From positions 1,656,501-1,720,500 of the forward strand of contig NZ_AP023272.1 of assembly GCF_013426735.1 (NCBI RefSeq): a DNA stretch of 64,000 nt, in the 5' to 3' direction. Below, one piece after another: positions 37,388 through 48,214 of this stretch. Made by a program: the position numbers and the translations under genes. This DNA is from Agrobacterium vitis (GTDB taxonomy: Bacteria; Pseudomonadota; Alphaproteobacteria; Rhizobiales; Rhizobiaceae). Below the pieces are notes generated by a model that worked only from the letters and a program-made list of their open reading frames with translations, did not search any database and was not told the DNA's origin. Numbering within the stretch: the stretch's first letter is position 1; every line of letters begins with the position of its first letter.

Positions 37388-38608
37388 TCAGCGCTCGGCC
37401 AAAGCCGGTTCGCCCTTCTTCTCGCGCACCATGTTGATGAAGCGGCGGAACAGGTAGTGGCTGTCTTGCGGGCCGGGCGATGCTTCCGGGTGGTGCTGAA
37501 CGGAAAACACCGGCTTGCCGGTCAGGCGCAGGCCGCAATTTGTGTTGTCGAACAGCGAAATATGAGTCTCTTCAACGCCTTCCGGCAGGGACTTCGAATC
37601 CACCGCGAAGCCGTGGTTCATCGAGACGATCTCCACCTTGCCGGTGGTGAAATCCTTAACCGGATGGTTGGCGCCGTGATGGCCCTGATGCATCTTCTCA
37701 GTCTTGGCGCCCAGCGCCAGACCCAGCATCTGATGGCCAAGGCAAATACCGAACAACGGGATATCGGTCTCGATCAGTTCCTTGATCACGGGCACGGCAT
37801 ATTCCCCTGTTGCCGCCGGATCACCAGGGCCATTGGAGAGGAAAATGCCATCCGGCGACAAGGCCAGGATATCTTCGGCGCTGGTATTGGCGGGCACAAC
37901 GGTGACCTTGCATTTCAGGCCGGTGAACAGCCGCAGGATATTGCGCTTCACGCCGAAATCCACGCAGACGACGTGATAATCGGCATCCTTGTCAGCCAGT
38001 TCGGAAAAGCCTTCGTTCCAGACCCAGGGCTTTTCACCCCAGGTCGAAGACTGGCCGGAGGAGGCGACCTTTGCAAGATCAAGACCTTCCAGCCCGCTCC
38101 AGGCCTTGGCCTTGGCCTTCAGCGCCTCAATATCGAAATTGCCGTTCGGGTCATGGGCGATGACGGCGTTCGGCGCACCGTTTTCGCGAATCCAGGCGGT
38201 CAGCGCCCGCGTATCGACGCCGGACAGGCCGATCATGCCGCGTGCCTTTAGCCAGGCATCGAGGTGCTTGGTGGCGCGGTAATTGGATGGCTCGGTGATA
38301 TCGGCCTTGAAGATCACCCCGACCGCGCCGTGGCGGGCGGCAGGCGTCAGGTCTTCAATGTCTTCCTCATTGGTGCCGACATTGCCGATATGGGGAAAGG
38401 TGAAGGTAACGATCTGGCCGAGATAGGAGGGATCTGTGAGGATTTCCTCATAGCCGGTCAGCGCGGTGTTGAAGCACACCTCGGCCTGAACATCGCCGGT
38501 GGCGCCGACGCCCTGACCTTCGATGACGGTGCCATCGGCCAGAACCAGAAGTGCTGTCGGCTTGGATGTCGTCCAGGCTGCGGTGGGCAATGGCGATGTT
38601 GCGGTCAT
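37388..38608 (-). CDS. carA: Carbamoyl-phosphate synthase small subunit
   Basis: A 406-residue glutamine amidotransferase subunit supplying ammonia to CarB. N-terminal CarA domain, then the class I GATase domain with the nucleophile Cys in FGICLGHQMLG and the His/Glu pair in VQHHPEASPGP. ATG 38608 has AAGGA 8 bases upstream. It is divergent from yqeY. Confidence 0.96.
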   Translation of the reverse strand: MTATSPLPTAAWTTSKPTALLVLADGTVIEGQGVGATGDVQAEVCFNTALTGYEEILTDPSYLGQIVTFTFPHIGNVGTNEEDIEDLTPAARHGAVGVIFKADITEPSNYRATKHLDAWLKARGMIGLSGVDTRALTAWIRENGAPNAVIAHDPNGNFDIEALKAKAKAWSGLEGLDLAKVASSGQSSTWGEKPWVWNEGFSELADKDADYHVVCVDFGVKRNILRLFTGLKCKVTVVPANTSAEDILALSPDGIFLSNGPGDPAATGEYAVPVIKELIETDIPLFGICLGHQMLGLALGAKTEKMHQGHHGANHPVKDFTTGKVEIVSMNHGFAVDSKSLPEGVEETHISLFDNTNCGLRLTGKPVFSVQHHPEASPGPQDSHYLFRRFINMVREKKGEPALAER

Positions 38609-38945
38609 ATCCGTTCCTTTTCCAGCCGCTTGCCCCGGCCGATGCAAACCGGCGGCGCGTGGCTATCTGTGTGTGCCAGTATCTAAGTGTGCCAAGGCTC
38701 CTCGCGCAGCAAAAGATGCGCGTGCGGGAACCTGATGTCGATGTCTGTGCAGGCGATGGTACATAGACGAGAAGCGTGGGCCGGGTCAATTGTTCCTCTG
38801 GCAAAAGAGGTGTTTTCCCTTGAAGTCTTGAAAGAGCCCCGCATTGCGCGGAGCCGCCGGGAGGGGTATCACCACGCCTGAAGCGAGCCACGGTTCCATT
38901 TGAACGGTGGCCAGGGGCTCCACAGTCACCCAAGGAGATGAAGAC
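38609..38945. other. Divergent promoter region carA / yqeY
   Basis: 337 bases with no gene. A hairpin-forming stretch (GAGCCACGG...) lies around 38881-38920 just before yqeY. No attenuator-type leader was identified for carA. Confidence 0.45.
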
Positions 38946-39401
38946 ATGCTACGCGAGGATCTGACGACTGCGCTGAAGGAAGCGATGAAAGCCAAGGATA
39001 GCCGCCGGCTTTCCACCATCCGCCTGGTGCAATCGGCCATCAAGGACCGCGATATCGCCAATCGCGGCGAAGGCAAGGCTGAGGCCAGCGACGACGACAT
39101 CCTCCAGCTGATGGCCAAGCTGGTAAAGCAGCGTGAAGAATCGGCGAAGATCTACGAAGACAATGCCCGCCCCGAGCTTGCCGCCCAGGAGCGCGACGAA
39201 GTGGCGATCATCAAAGGCTTCATGCCCGAACAGATGGATGATGCCAAAGTCCGCGAAGCTATTTCCGGCATTATCACCGAAATCAGCGCCGAAGGCGTGC
39301 GCGACATGGGCAAGGTAATGGCCGCCTTGAAAGAACGCTACGCTGGTCAGATGGATTTCGCCAAGGCGTCTGGCGTGGTCAAGGAATTGCTGACGAAGTA
39401 A
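38946..39401 (+). CDS. yqeY: GatB/YqeY domain protein
   Basis: A 151-residue YqeY protein, homologous to the tail domain of GatB, which binds tRNA in the amidotransferase. The start LREDLTTALKEAMKAKDSRRLSTIRLV and the GKVMAALKERYAGQMDFAKAS end are typical. ATG 38946 has AAGGAG 8 bases upstream. It precedes dnaG and rpoD in many alphaproteobacteria; its own role is not firmly known. Confidence 0.92.
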   Translation: MLREDLTTALKEAMKAKDSRRLSTIRLVQSAIKDRDIANRGEGKAEASDDDILQLMAKLVKQREESAKIYEDNARPELAAQERDEVAIIKGFMPEQMDDAKVREAISGIITEISAEGVRDMGKVMAALKERYAGQMDFAKASGVVKELLTK

Positions 39402-39436
39402 GCTTGCCGGTAAAGCGCCGCCCCATGGGTGACGCT

Positions 39437-39772
39437 TTACCGTTTTGCCTTATGGGCATTTTGCTCGTTGATGAAATGTCGCAGCACGGCATTGATCCGT
39501 GTCTGGTAGCCTTTGCCGGAGGCCTGGAAATACTCCACGACATCCTCGTCAAGACGAATGGAAATGGCTTTCTTCTTCTGCGGAATGACCAGCTCTGCCT
39601 TTGACCAATCAACGTCAAGGAAATCCTGCCAGTCAGGATCGTCGCGCATATCGCGTTCGATGTCCTCATCGGTCTTGGCATCGACGAGAGCCCAGTTGGT
39701 CTTGCTCTCGCCGCGGGCAATTTTCGCGGCAATTTCTTCAGCTGTAAATCTGACGATATGCTCTTTGCTCAT
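39437..39772 (-). CDS. brnA: BrnA-family antitoxin
   Basis: A 111-residue antitoxin. The C-terminal part holds the ribbon-helix-helix-like DNA-binding segment KKAISIRLDEDVVEYFQASGKGYQTRINAVLR. ATG 39772 (MSKEHIVRF) overlaps the end of brnT by 35 bases, the usual toxin-first order. BrnA neutralises BrnT and autoregulates the operon. The pair is inserted between yqeY and dnaG on the opposite strand. Confidence 0.87.
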   Translation of the reverse strand: MSKEHIVRFTAEEIAAKIARGESKTNWALVDAKTDEDIERDMRDDPDWQDFLDVDWSKAELVIPQKKKAISIRLDEDVVEYFQASGKGYQTRINAVLRHFINEQNAHKAKR

Positions 39773-40025
39773 TTTTCCGTGCAGCCCTTGCTGATATGAT
39801 CCGGCAGGTTTTTTCACGCATCGTGTACACCACGGCGATCAGTCTCAACGTATCTGGACAAATCGCCAGTGTCCGGCATTCTCCGTCTCGATCCGAGGCC
39901 GTTTTTAGATGTGGCTTTTGAAGCGCCGCAGCGGCGCGGACGAAATCTATGCCGTGTTTCTCGATGTTTATCTTGTTTTTAGTCTCATCCCATTCAAACG
40001 AATGGAATTCGCTTTCGAGGCCCAT
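39738..40025 (-). CDS. brnT: BrnT-family ribonuclease toxin
   Basis: A 95-residue BrnT toxin with a RelE-like fold: FEWDETKNKINIEKHGIDF at the start, then RLIAVVYTMREKTCRIISARAARKNEQRAY at the end, both family hallmarks. BrnT cleaves mRNA and is counteracted by BrnA encoded downstream. All expected segments are present, so it looks intact. Confidence 0.87.
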   Translation of the reverse strand: MGLESEFHSFEWDETKNKINIEKHGIDFVRAAAALQKPHLKTASDRDGECRTLAICPDTLRLIAVVYTMREKTCRIISARAARKNEQRAYRQIYS

Positions 40026-40215
40026 TAGCTTTTTCCCGATGATTGCGTCAGCGGATTATTTTAAAGCCTGAACCTTTCTCCAATCTCATTTCATAGTTAC
40101 TGTATATACACTTGTATTTTTGTCAACCGCTGTGAATAGCGGGTACATCCCACGAAAGCCGTAGCGCTTCTCTCGCACAGCCCCTATATGAAAAGATCAT
40201 CCTCAAGGTTGCCCG

Positions 40216-42240
40216 ATGCGCTTTTCAAACGACTTTCTCGACGAGATCCGCGACCGCGTGCCGATTTCGGCCGTGATTGGCGCGCGCGTGCCGTGGGATC
40301 GCAAGAAAACCAACGTGTCGCGCGGAGATTACTGGGCCTGCTGCCCGTTTCATGGTGAAAAAAGCCCGAGCTTTCACTGCGAGGATCGCAAGGGCCGTTA
40401 CCATTGCTTCGGCTGCGGTGTGTCCGGCGATCATTTTCGCTTTCTGACCGATCTGGAAGGCCTGAACTTTCCAGAGGCCGTCGAGCGGATTGCCGACATG
40501 GCCGGTATCGCCATGCCCAAGGTGGATGTGCGTGACATAGAGCGTGACCGTGAGCGCACTGGCCTTCAGGACGTCATGGAAATGGCCACACTGTTCTTCC
40601 AGGATCAGTTACAGGCAGCCCAGGGTGCCAAGGCCCGGGCTTATCTGCGGGAGCGTGGCCTGTCGGGCCGCACCATCGAGACCTTTCGTCTGGGCTATGC
40701 GCCGGAAAGCCGCAATGCGCTGAAGGAACATCTGGCCGGAAAAGGCGTGCCGAAGGAGCAGATCGAGGCCTGCGGGCTGGTGGTGCATGGGCCGGATATT
40801 CCGGTTTCCTATGACCGTTTCCGTGACCGGATCATGTTTCCGATTCTGTCGTCCCGCGACAAGGTGATTGCGTTTGGCGGACGGGCGATGTCGCCGGATG
40901 CGCCAGCCAAATATCTCAATTCCAACGAGACGGAACTGTTTCACAAGGGCAATGTGCTCTATAATTTCTCCCGCGCCCGGCGGACGCTTCAGGGCGCCGA
41001 TGGGGCAGAGACGATCATTGCCGTCGAAGGCTATATGGATGTGATCGCGCTCTATCAGGCGGGTGTGGAAAACGCTGTGGCGCCACTTGGCACGGCGCTG
41101 ACTGAAAACCAGCTGGAACTGATGTGGAAAATGACGCCGCAGCCGGTCCTGTGTTTCGATGGCGACGGTGCCGGGCAGCGGGCGGCGTTTCGCGCCGTTG
41201 ATCTCGCACTGCCGCATCTGAAGCCGGGAAAAAGCGTCCGCTTCGCCATGCTGCCGGATGGCAAGGACCCTGACGACCTGGTCAAGCAGGATGGCCGCGC
41301 CCCCTTTGACCGGGTCTTGGCCGAGGCCCGCTCTCTGGACGAAATGGTCTGGCTGCGCGAAACCGGCCAGGGCCGCTTTGACACGCCGGAGCAGCGCGCC
41401 GAGCTTGAGGCGCGGTTAAAGCAGATCGTCAATATCATTGCCGATGAGAATGTGCGCCGCCATTATCAGCAGAATGTCAGGGACCGGCTCTATGGTTTCT
41501 TCCAGGGGCAGGGCGCTGGCCGTGCCGGGCGCGGCAATTTCGAGCGCGGTGGTGGTGGCTTTACCGGCAACCGGCCCGGCAATGGCCGTTTTCAAAACAA
41601 TGCGGGTGGACGCGGCGCGCCCGGTGGCCAGCGTCCCGGCAGCACGGTTGCTTCCGACCGGCTGACGCGGTCGGGCATGGTCAGCCGCAGCCATGACCAG
41701 CCCAGCCTGCGCGAAAGCGTGCTGGCGCTGACCATCGTCAACCATCCGCAATTGTTGCAGGAGGATTATGACGAGATTTCCTGCATCGATTTCGACAGCC
41801 GTGATCTGCAACGGCTTTGGCCTGCGGTGCTGACCGCTGTCGCGCAAACCGGTGCGCAACTGACCCGCGAGGATCTATATGAGCGGTTGATGGCTGCTGG
41901 TTTCGATACGCTGTTGAAGGCGCTGGACCAGCAGATCCGCAATGCCAGGCTGTGGACGGCAACCACGGTGGCGGCGCTGGAAGATGCCCGCGAGGGATAT
42001 ACCCAGGCACTGTCCCTGCATAAGCGCGCCAAGGCGCTGCGCCGCCAGCGCATCGAGTTGGAACGCGAGATTGCCGAGGCGACCGAAGCTGATGATGCCG
42101 GGCGGATCGATGGGCTGATGTCGGTTTTGCAGGAAGTGCAGCTGGAAATCGTTCGGATGGAGAACCAGGAAGCGATCATCGATGGCTTCGGCGTAATGTC
42201 GGGCCGCGTCAAGGGACCGGCTTATGGTCACAATTCATAA
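40216..42240 (+). CDS. dnaG: DNA primase
   Basis: A 674-residue primase making RNA primers at the replication fork. CHC2 zinc finger: Cys43, His46, Cys64, Cys67. TOPRIM core: EGYMD in IIAVEGYMDVIALYQAG and the DxD of LCFDGDGAGQRA. A Gly/Arg-rich linker (about residues 435-480) leads to the C-terminal helicase-interaction domain. ATG 40216 is 10 bases after a plausible AAGG site. It precedes rpoD as in the classical macromolecular-synthesis cluster. Confidence 0.96.
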   Translation: MRFSNDFLDEIRDRVPISAVIGARVPWDRKKTNVSRGDYWACCPFHGEKSPSFHCEDRKGRYHCFGCGVSGDHFRFLTDLEGLNFPEAVERIADMAGIAMPKVDVRDIERDRERTGLQDVMEMATLFFQDQLQAAQGAKARAYLRERGLSGRTIETFRLGYAPESRNALKEHLAGKGVPKEQIEACGLVVHGPDIPVSYDRFRDRIMFPILSSRDKVIAFGGRAMSPDAPAKYLNSNETELFHKGNVLYNFSRARRTLQGADGAETIIAVEGYMDVIALYQAGVENAVAPLGTALTENQLELMWKMTPQPVLCFDGDGAGQRAAFRAVDLALPHLKPGKSVRFAMLPDGKDPDDLVKQDGRAPFDRVLAEARSLDEMVWLRETGQGRFDTPEQRAELEARLKQIVNIIADENVRRHYQQNVRDRLYGFFQGQGAGRAGRGNFERGGGGFTGNRPGNGRFQNNAGGRGAPGGQRPGSTVASDRLTRSGMVSRSHDQPSLRESVLALTIVNHPQLLQEDYDEISCIDFDSRDLQRLWPAVLTAVAQTGAQLTREDLYERLMAAGFDTLLKALDQQIRNARLWTATTVAALEDAREGYTQALSLHKRAKALRRQRIELEREIAEATEADDAGRIDGLMSVLQEVQLEIVRMENQEAIIDGFGVMSGRVKGPAYGHNS

Positions 42241-42926
42241 CGGTTTTGCAAGCTTTGTTATGGCAGATACCAACCGCGCCCCTTGTATCGGCGGCGTGAG
42301 TGCCTAGATTTCAGTTCAAACCGGGTGAAGTTCCTGAGATCGAGGCCGTGCCTGTCCCGAAAGGATGTTCCAAAAGGACAGGTTAATGACGTGACGATTA
42401 AATGGCTCCCTGCCACTTGTGGCGCGTGTGGAGGCGTTTGGATAAGGAGCGTAGAGCGAGATGAATGGTTTTTTCGCGATATCAACAGGCACAATCGCTT
42501 TAAAAGGCTTGACGTATCGATAAATTGTGGGAATCACGGTCAAACGAAAAAACAAGGTGACGCAGGTTGCGCCGGGTCTATGCTGGCGGGCTTCGTCGCC
42601 TGTTTGTGTAGTTATACCGCAATCTACGGGAACCGTGGTGGTCAACCGGGAATTAGACATTGCTTGGTCAACGTGCCATTTCCTTCAGGAAAGCACCAAG
42701 GCTGACGGAATGTTTCGCATCTAAGGCATGGTTTTTCTTCAGCCTCATCTGGTTTGAGAAGTTGTGCTGCACATTTAAGGTTTTACAGCGTGTTTCGTGC
42801 GTATGGTCCGCGCATGGCGCTGTAGGTCATAACCAGTGATTCGTAGTGGTCGGTGCAAGGCTATGCCCCATCTGGCGCGTGACAGCACTGCGGAAAATTG
42901 AAGCGTCAGGGAAAGCGACGAGATAC
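42241..42926. other. Spacer between dnaG and rpoD
   Basis: About 690 bases with no convincing gene. Overlapping frames on both strands (for example 42283-42705 plus) are Cys- and Arg-rich and lack family features. A degenerate copy of the GTGCGTTTTATAAAACGCAC-type repeat is at about 42775-42825. It should contain the rpoD promoter(s). Confidence 0.45.
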
Positions 42927-44972
<2,046 letters not shown>

Positions 44973-44998
44973 GCTTAGCCAAGAGACAAAAGTTGAAA

Positions 44999-45022
44999 AC
45001 CCGGCGGAAACGCCGGGTTTTT
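44999..45022 (+). terminator. Intrinsic terminator of rpoD
   Basis: CCCGGCG (45000-45006), GAAA loop, CGCCGGG (45011-45017), then TTTTT. It is about 27 bases after the stop. Confidence 0.92.
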
Positions 45023-45199
45023 GCGTTTAAGGGTGGGGAAGGGAGGTTGGCAGAGCAGAGGGGCGATCTTGCTCTGCCAGAGCCGTGCCTGGGCAAGCCA
45101 ACACGTCAAACCCGGCTTGATGTCCAGGCTTTACGGCGATGACACTATTACGGGCCACGAGGAGATATGATTCCCTTGCAAGCTATCGCGGGTGCTTAA

Positions 45200-45530
45200 G
45201 AATTTGTCTGGTTCAATATAACGGTACACGACGCAAAGTTTTCGGGGCTTCGCCATCCCCTCATCCGGCTGCCGCCACCTTCTCCCCGCTGGGGAGAAGA
45301 GACCACGCTGATAGCTCTGAACCTCAAACGACTGCATAATTGCAGCGGATTTAAAGTGTTACAGCGCTGTGCGTTTTATAAAACGTACGGCGCTGTCATG
45401 TTGAAAGAGCAAAACGTTGCCTCATACATCTTCTCCCCAGCGGGGAGAAGGTCCCGGCAGTGGGATGAGGGGGCAAACGGCATATCAAAACGTCTGCGCC
45501 GTGTCCTGTGGTTCAACATGAACCTGCAAA
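45200..45530. repeat. RIME-like inverted-repeat mosaic element
   Basis: Two inverted arms, each with CTTCTCCCC-GCT/AGC-GGGGAGAAG hairpins (45279-45299 and 45430-45450), a CCCCTCATCC stretch and an outer GTTCAAnATnAAC-like segment. Between them is a copy of the GTGCGTTTTATAAAACGTAC repeat (45369-45388) preceded by GATTTAAAGTGTTACAGCG. The arms share outer sequence with the element at 37040-37330. Confidence 0.7.
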
Positions 45531-46129
45531 CTCTCGCTGCTCACGTATCGCGGACGGATAGGGCGGCAATGGTAGAGGGAATGCTGGCGGCAGACGAGGT
45601 GGCCACAGTCGGTTTTGCAATGGGCGGCGCGGGGTTTGCGGCAATCAAATATCCCGTCCGCGAGGGTGCTGGTGGGATGCTGGCAGCTATGGCGGATGCA
45701 GATGTCATTTTGTTCTCCTGACCGGCCTTTTCCGTATCATTTGGCGTCGTCCGGTTGGCAGCGAGGCCGTCATCGCCCCGCCAGAATAACCGGGCTTGCC
45801 CGGCGCGCGCCAATATCCTGTACACCCGTGAGAAAATTCTGATTTGAAAAAGGATAATTTTATCGATTGTGCATAATGCAGTGCAAAAAATGCTGTTGTG
45901 GGAAAAAAACTCGCTGTGTGGGTATGTTTTACCAAAAAATATCTGCGGCGGATCCGTGCGGTAAGGGTCTGATCTTGCTGCATCAACACCCTCATCCCTG
46001 CCCAATAAAATCCCGTCTGCCCCACTTCCAATTACCACCCTTTATGCGCTAAACATCGGGTGAGATCGGTTGTAACGCGCCGATCTTGGGGCGTGGAAAC
46101 CCCTTACACAACGGCCTGTGTCGGTCGTT
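45531..46129. other. Spacer, coding status unclear
   Basis: About 600 bases. A plus frame at 45518-45721 and a minus frame at 45541-46038 overlap on opposite strands; both have Ala-rich pieces but no family match or ribosome site, so I do not call either. An AT-rich stretch with GCATAATGCAGTGC lies near 45880. Confidence 0.4.
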
Positions 46130-46350
46130 ATAAAGACACCCCTCAGCCATAGGTTTGTGGCTGAGGCGGTGGACTGTGTCTATACGGTTTGCTCTCTACC
46201 ATTCTCTATGGTCGGGGAGGCCTCGGCGTATGTCCAGAGCTTCGGCTTAAAGGTCGGGGCGGTCGTCTTGTGTACGGCTTTCCAACTCCCCGATCACCAG
46301 AGGGCAAGACCCTCCGGTGATCGCTCGTGTTGTTCACAGGGAGCGCCGCA
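46130..46350 (+). ncRNA. Structured 5' leader of small membrane protein gene
   Basis: Several nested hairpins precede the ATG at 46351: a perfect 9-bp stem 46141-46149 with 46158-46166 (CCTCAGCCA/TGGCTGAGG); a TATACG/CGTATG pairing closing a domain with an ACCAT...ATGGT stem near 46197-46211; and 46291-46298 with 46316-46323 (CGATCACC/GGTGATCG) plus inner AGGG/CCCT. The last stem ends 14 bases before the AGGGAG ribosome site. No T-run follows, so it is not a simple terminator. Possibly a cis-regulatory RNA; class not recognised. Confidence 0.5.
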
Positions 46351-46668
46351 ATGGAGACTTACGATATCTGGGCTGACCTTCTCGCCACCTTCCGCGCCTC
46401 ACCGGATGCGATCAAGGCCCTCTGGCTGCTGATACCGCCGGGCATGTTTCTGGCCGTCCTGGCGCTGCTGCTCCGCTACCGCCTGCGACGCAGAGAAACA
46501 GATAAAAACACCGAACTGACCTACACCGTCATCCGCCAGGACGACCAGACCGTACAAATCTACAGCCACGGCACCGGCAACCCCCACAGCGACCCAATCT
46601 TCCTGCTTGTAACCAGAGCCGACAGTGGCAAATTGCTGGAATATTGGGAACGGTCTGAGCGTTCCTAG
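46351..46668 (+). CDS. Small membrane protein, unknown
   Basis: A 105-residue protein starting at ATG 46351, with AGGGAG 7 bases upstream. One membrane segment (about residues 23-43: LWLLIPPGMFLAVLALLLRY) is followed by a basic stop-transfer stretch (RLRRRE) and a hydrophilic cytoplasmic tail of about 55 residues. The family is not recognised. Its leader is unusually structured. Confidence 0.65.
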   Translation: METYDIWADLLATFRASPDAIKALWLLIPPGMFLAVLALLLRYRLRRRETDKNTELTYTVIRQDDQTVQIYSHGTGNPHSDPIFLLVTRADSGKLLEYWERSERS

Positions 46669-46801
46669 AGTTTGTCAGGGAAAATTGGAATCTGACAGAC
46701 TCTAGTGGTGCAGTGCGTGCTGTTTCGATCATCGTTCCCATGCTTCTCAATCTTGAGACAGGCCAATGGCGTGGCTGAAGGTTTGGCCAAAGAGAATAAA
46801 A

Positions 46802-47020
46802 ATGAACCTAATCCCAAATCATCCTGATGAGAAAATGGGTGAACGCCCTACACTCCACCACCTCCAGGGCTTCCTCAAAGGCAAAACCAACGGTCGCGTT
46901 CTCTCCATTGAAGAGATCAACGAAGCCATCATCGACGGTTGCCTCGCCGCCAATCACCCCCGCACCACCCGCATAAACACCCTCGCTCCAATCTCAATCA
47001 ACACATCTGGAAAGTCATAA
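46802..47020 (+). pseudogene. Possible antitoxin-like C-terminal remnant
   Basis: A short frame whose part LHHLQGFLKGKTNGRVLSIEEINEAI resembles the tail of AbrB-type or similar antitoxins. No N-terminal DNA-binding domain is present, no toxin gene follows, and its end overlaps the M20 peptidase gene on the other strand. If real it is a truncated remnant. Weakly supported. Confidence 0.3.
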
Positions 47021-48093
47021 TCCGGGTTGTGCAACGCCGGGTGTGTCTCGCCTGCGCCGAGGAAGAACATGGCGGTGGGGCATATGGTGCGGAAGCGGCC
47101 GAAGTCTTCGGAGGCGCGCATCGGCAGGGCGCGGGCGTCGTGGGTTATGCCTTCGGCATCGAGGGCGGTGGTGAGGGCGGTGACGGCTTGCGGGGCGTTT
47201 TCGCAGTGTAGGAAGATGTCGTGATAGGTGAGGGTCAGGCCAAGGCCGTGTTGTGCTGCGGTTGTGCGGGCGAGGGCTTCGGCTTGGCTGCAAAGCCCGT
47301 CCATGCCCTGATCGGTCAGGGTTCTCAGCGTCACCCAGATCTCGCCGTCGCCGGGCGCGATGCCGAAGGCGGGTTCGCCTGCTTTTGCGTGGGTCACGGT
47401 GGCGAGGCGGAAGTCGGGGGCGGGTGGGGCGCTGTGGGAGAGGGCGGTCAGGGCTGGCATCAGGCTGCTGATGGCAAGCATTGGCGACAGGCCGGTTTCG
47501 GGCTGCGAGGCATGGGCGGTTTTGCCGGTCAGCGTGATTTTCAGCCCGCGTGAGGCGCAGTTGACCGGGCCTGCCTTCAGCGCCACATGGCCGAACGGAA
47601 TGCCCGGCAGATTGTGCAGGGAAAAGGCCAGATCCGGCGCAATCTCAGCAAAGCGCGGATCGGCCAGCACAGCGGCGGCACCAGCCCCATTTTCCTCGGC
47701 AGGCTGAAACAGCAGCACGACGCGGCCTGTGGCAGGCGGCTGGCGCGACAGGCCAAGTGCCAGCGCCAGTAGAATGGTGGAATGGCCGTCATGGCCGCAG
47801 AGATGGCCTTTCCCCGGAATTGTCGATCCATAGGGCAGGCCGGTTTTTTCCGTAATCGGCAGGGCGTCGAGTTCTGAGCGAAACAGCAGGGTCGGGCCTG
47901 CTGCCGCACCCGCAAACACCGCCGCCACACCATGTCCGCCAAGCCCGGTCAAGATGCGATCCGGGTTGAGCGGCGTCAGTGCCTCGACGATCCGCCGGGC
48001 TGTCTCCTGTTCCTCACCGGATATTTCCGGATAGCGATGAAGCTCCTGCCGGATGGCGGTGAGACTGTGCAAATCGTCGGGGCTGAGGAACAT
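46954..48093 (-). CDS. M20-family amidohydrolase/peptidase
   Basis: A 379-residue zinc hydrolase of the IAA-amino-acid hydrolase/hippurate hydrolase type. Visible: ELHRYPEISGEEQET near the start, the metal-binding GHLCGHDGHSTILL, PAEENGAGA with the catalytic Glu, and SEDFGRF near the end. ATG 48093 (MFLSPDDL) gives the normal size. These enzymes cleave N-acyl or amide bonds of amino acids; the substrate here is unknown. Confidence 0.88.
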   Translation of the reverse strand: MFLSPDDLHSLTAIRQELHRYPEISGEEQETARRIVEALTPLNPDRILTGLGGHGVAAVFAGAAAGPTLLFRSELDALPITEKTGLPYGSTIPGKGHLCGHDGHSTILLALALGLSRQPPATGRVVLLFQPAEENGAGAAAVLADPRFAEIAPDLAFSLHNLPGIPFGHVALKAGPVNCASRGLKITLTGKTAHASQPETGLSPMLAISSLMPALTALSHSAPPAPDFRLATVTHAKAGEPAFGIAPGDGEIWVTLRTLTDQGMDGLCSQAEALARTTAAQHGLGLTLTYHDIFLHCENAPQAVTALTTALDAEGITHDARALPMRASEDFGRFRTICPTAMFFLGAGETHPALHNPDYDFPDVLIEIGARVFMRVVRG

Positions 48094-48214
48094 GGTGGGT
48101 CCGCAATGGCGTGGCTGACATGTGTCTGTTAGCACGCCATTGTGTCTGCCTGGAAGTGGCGAAGTGGACCTTGCGGGTTTGCGGCGGGCGTCAGCGCCGT
48201 GTATGGATCGGGCA

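Noticed and set aside
42283-42705. 140-residue plus-strand frame between dnaG and rpoD
   Set aside because: Composition not protein-like (many Cys, Arg, Trp), overlaps an equally long minus frame.
45541-46038. 165-residue minus-strand frame
   Set aside because: Ala/Ser-rich end looks like an antisense product; no start signal or family match.
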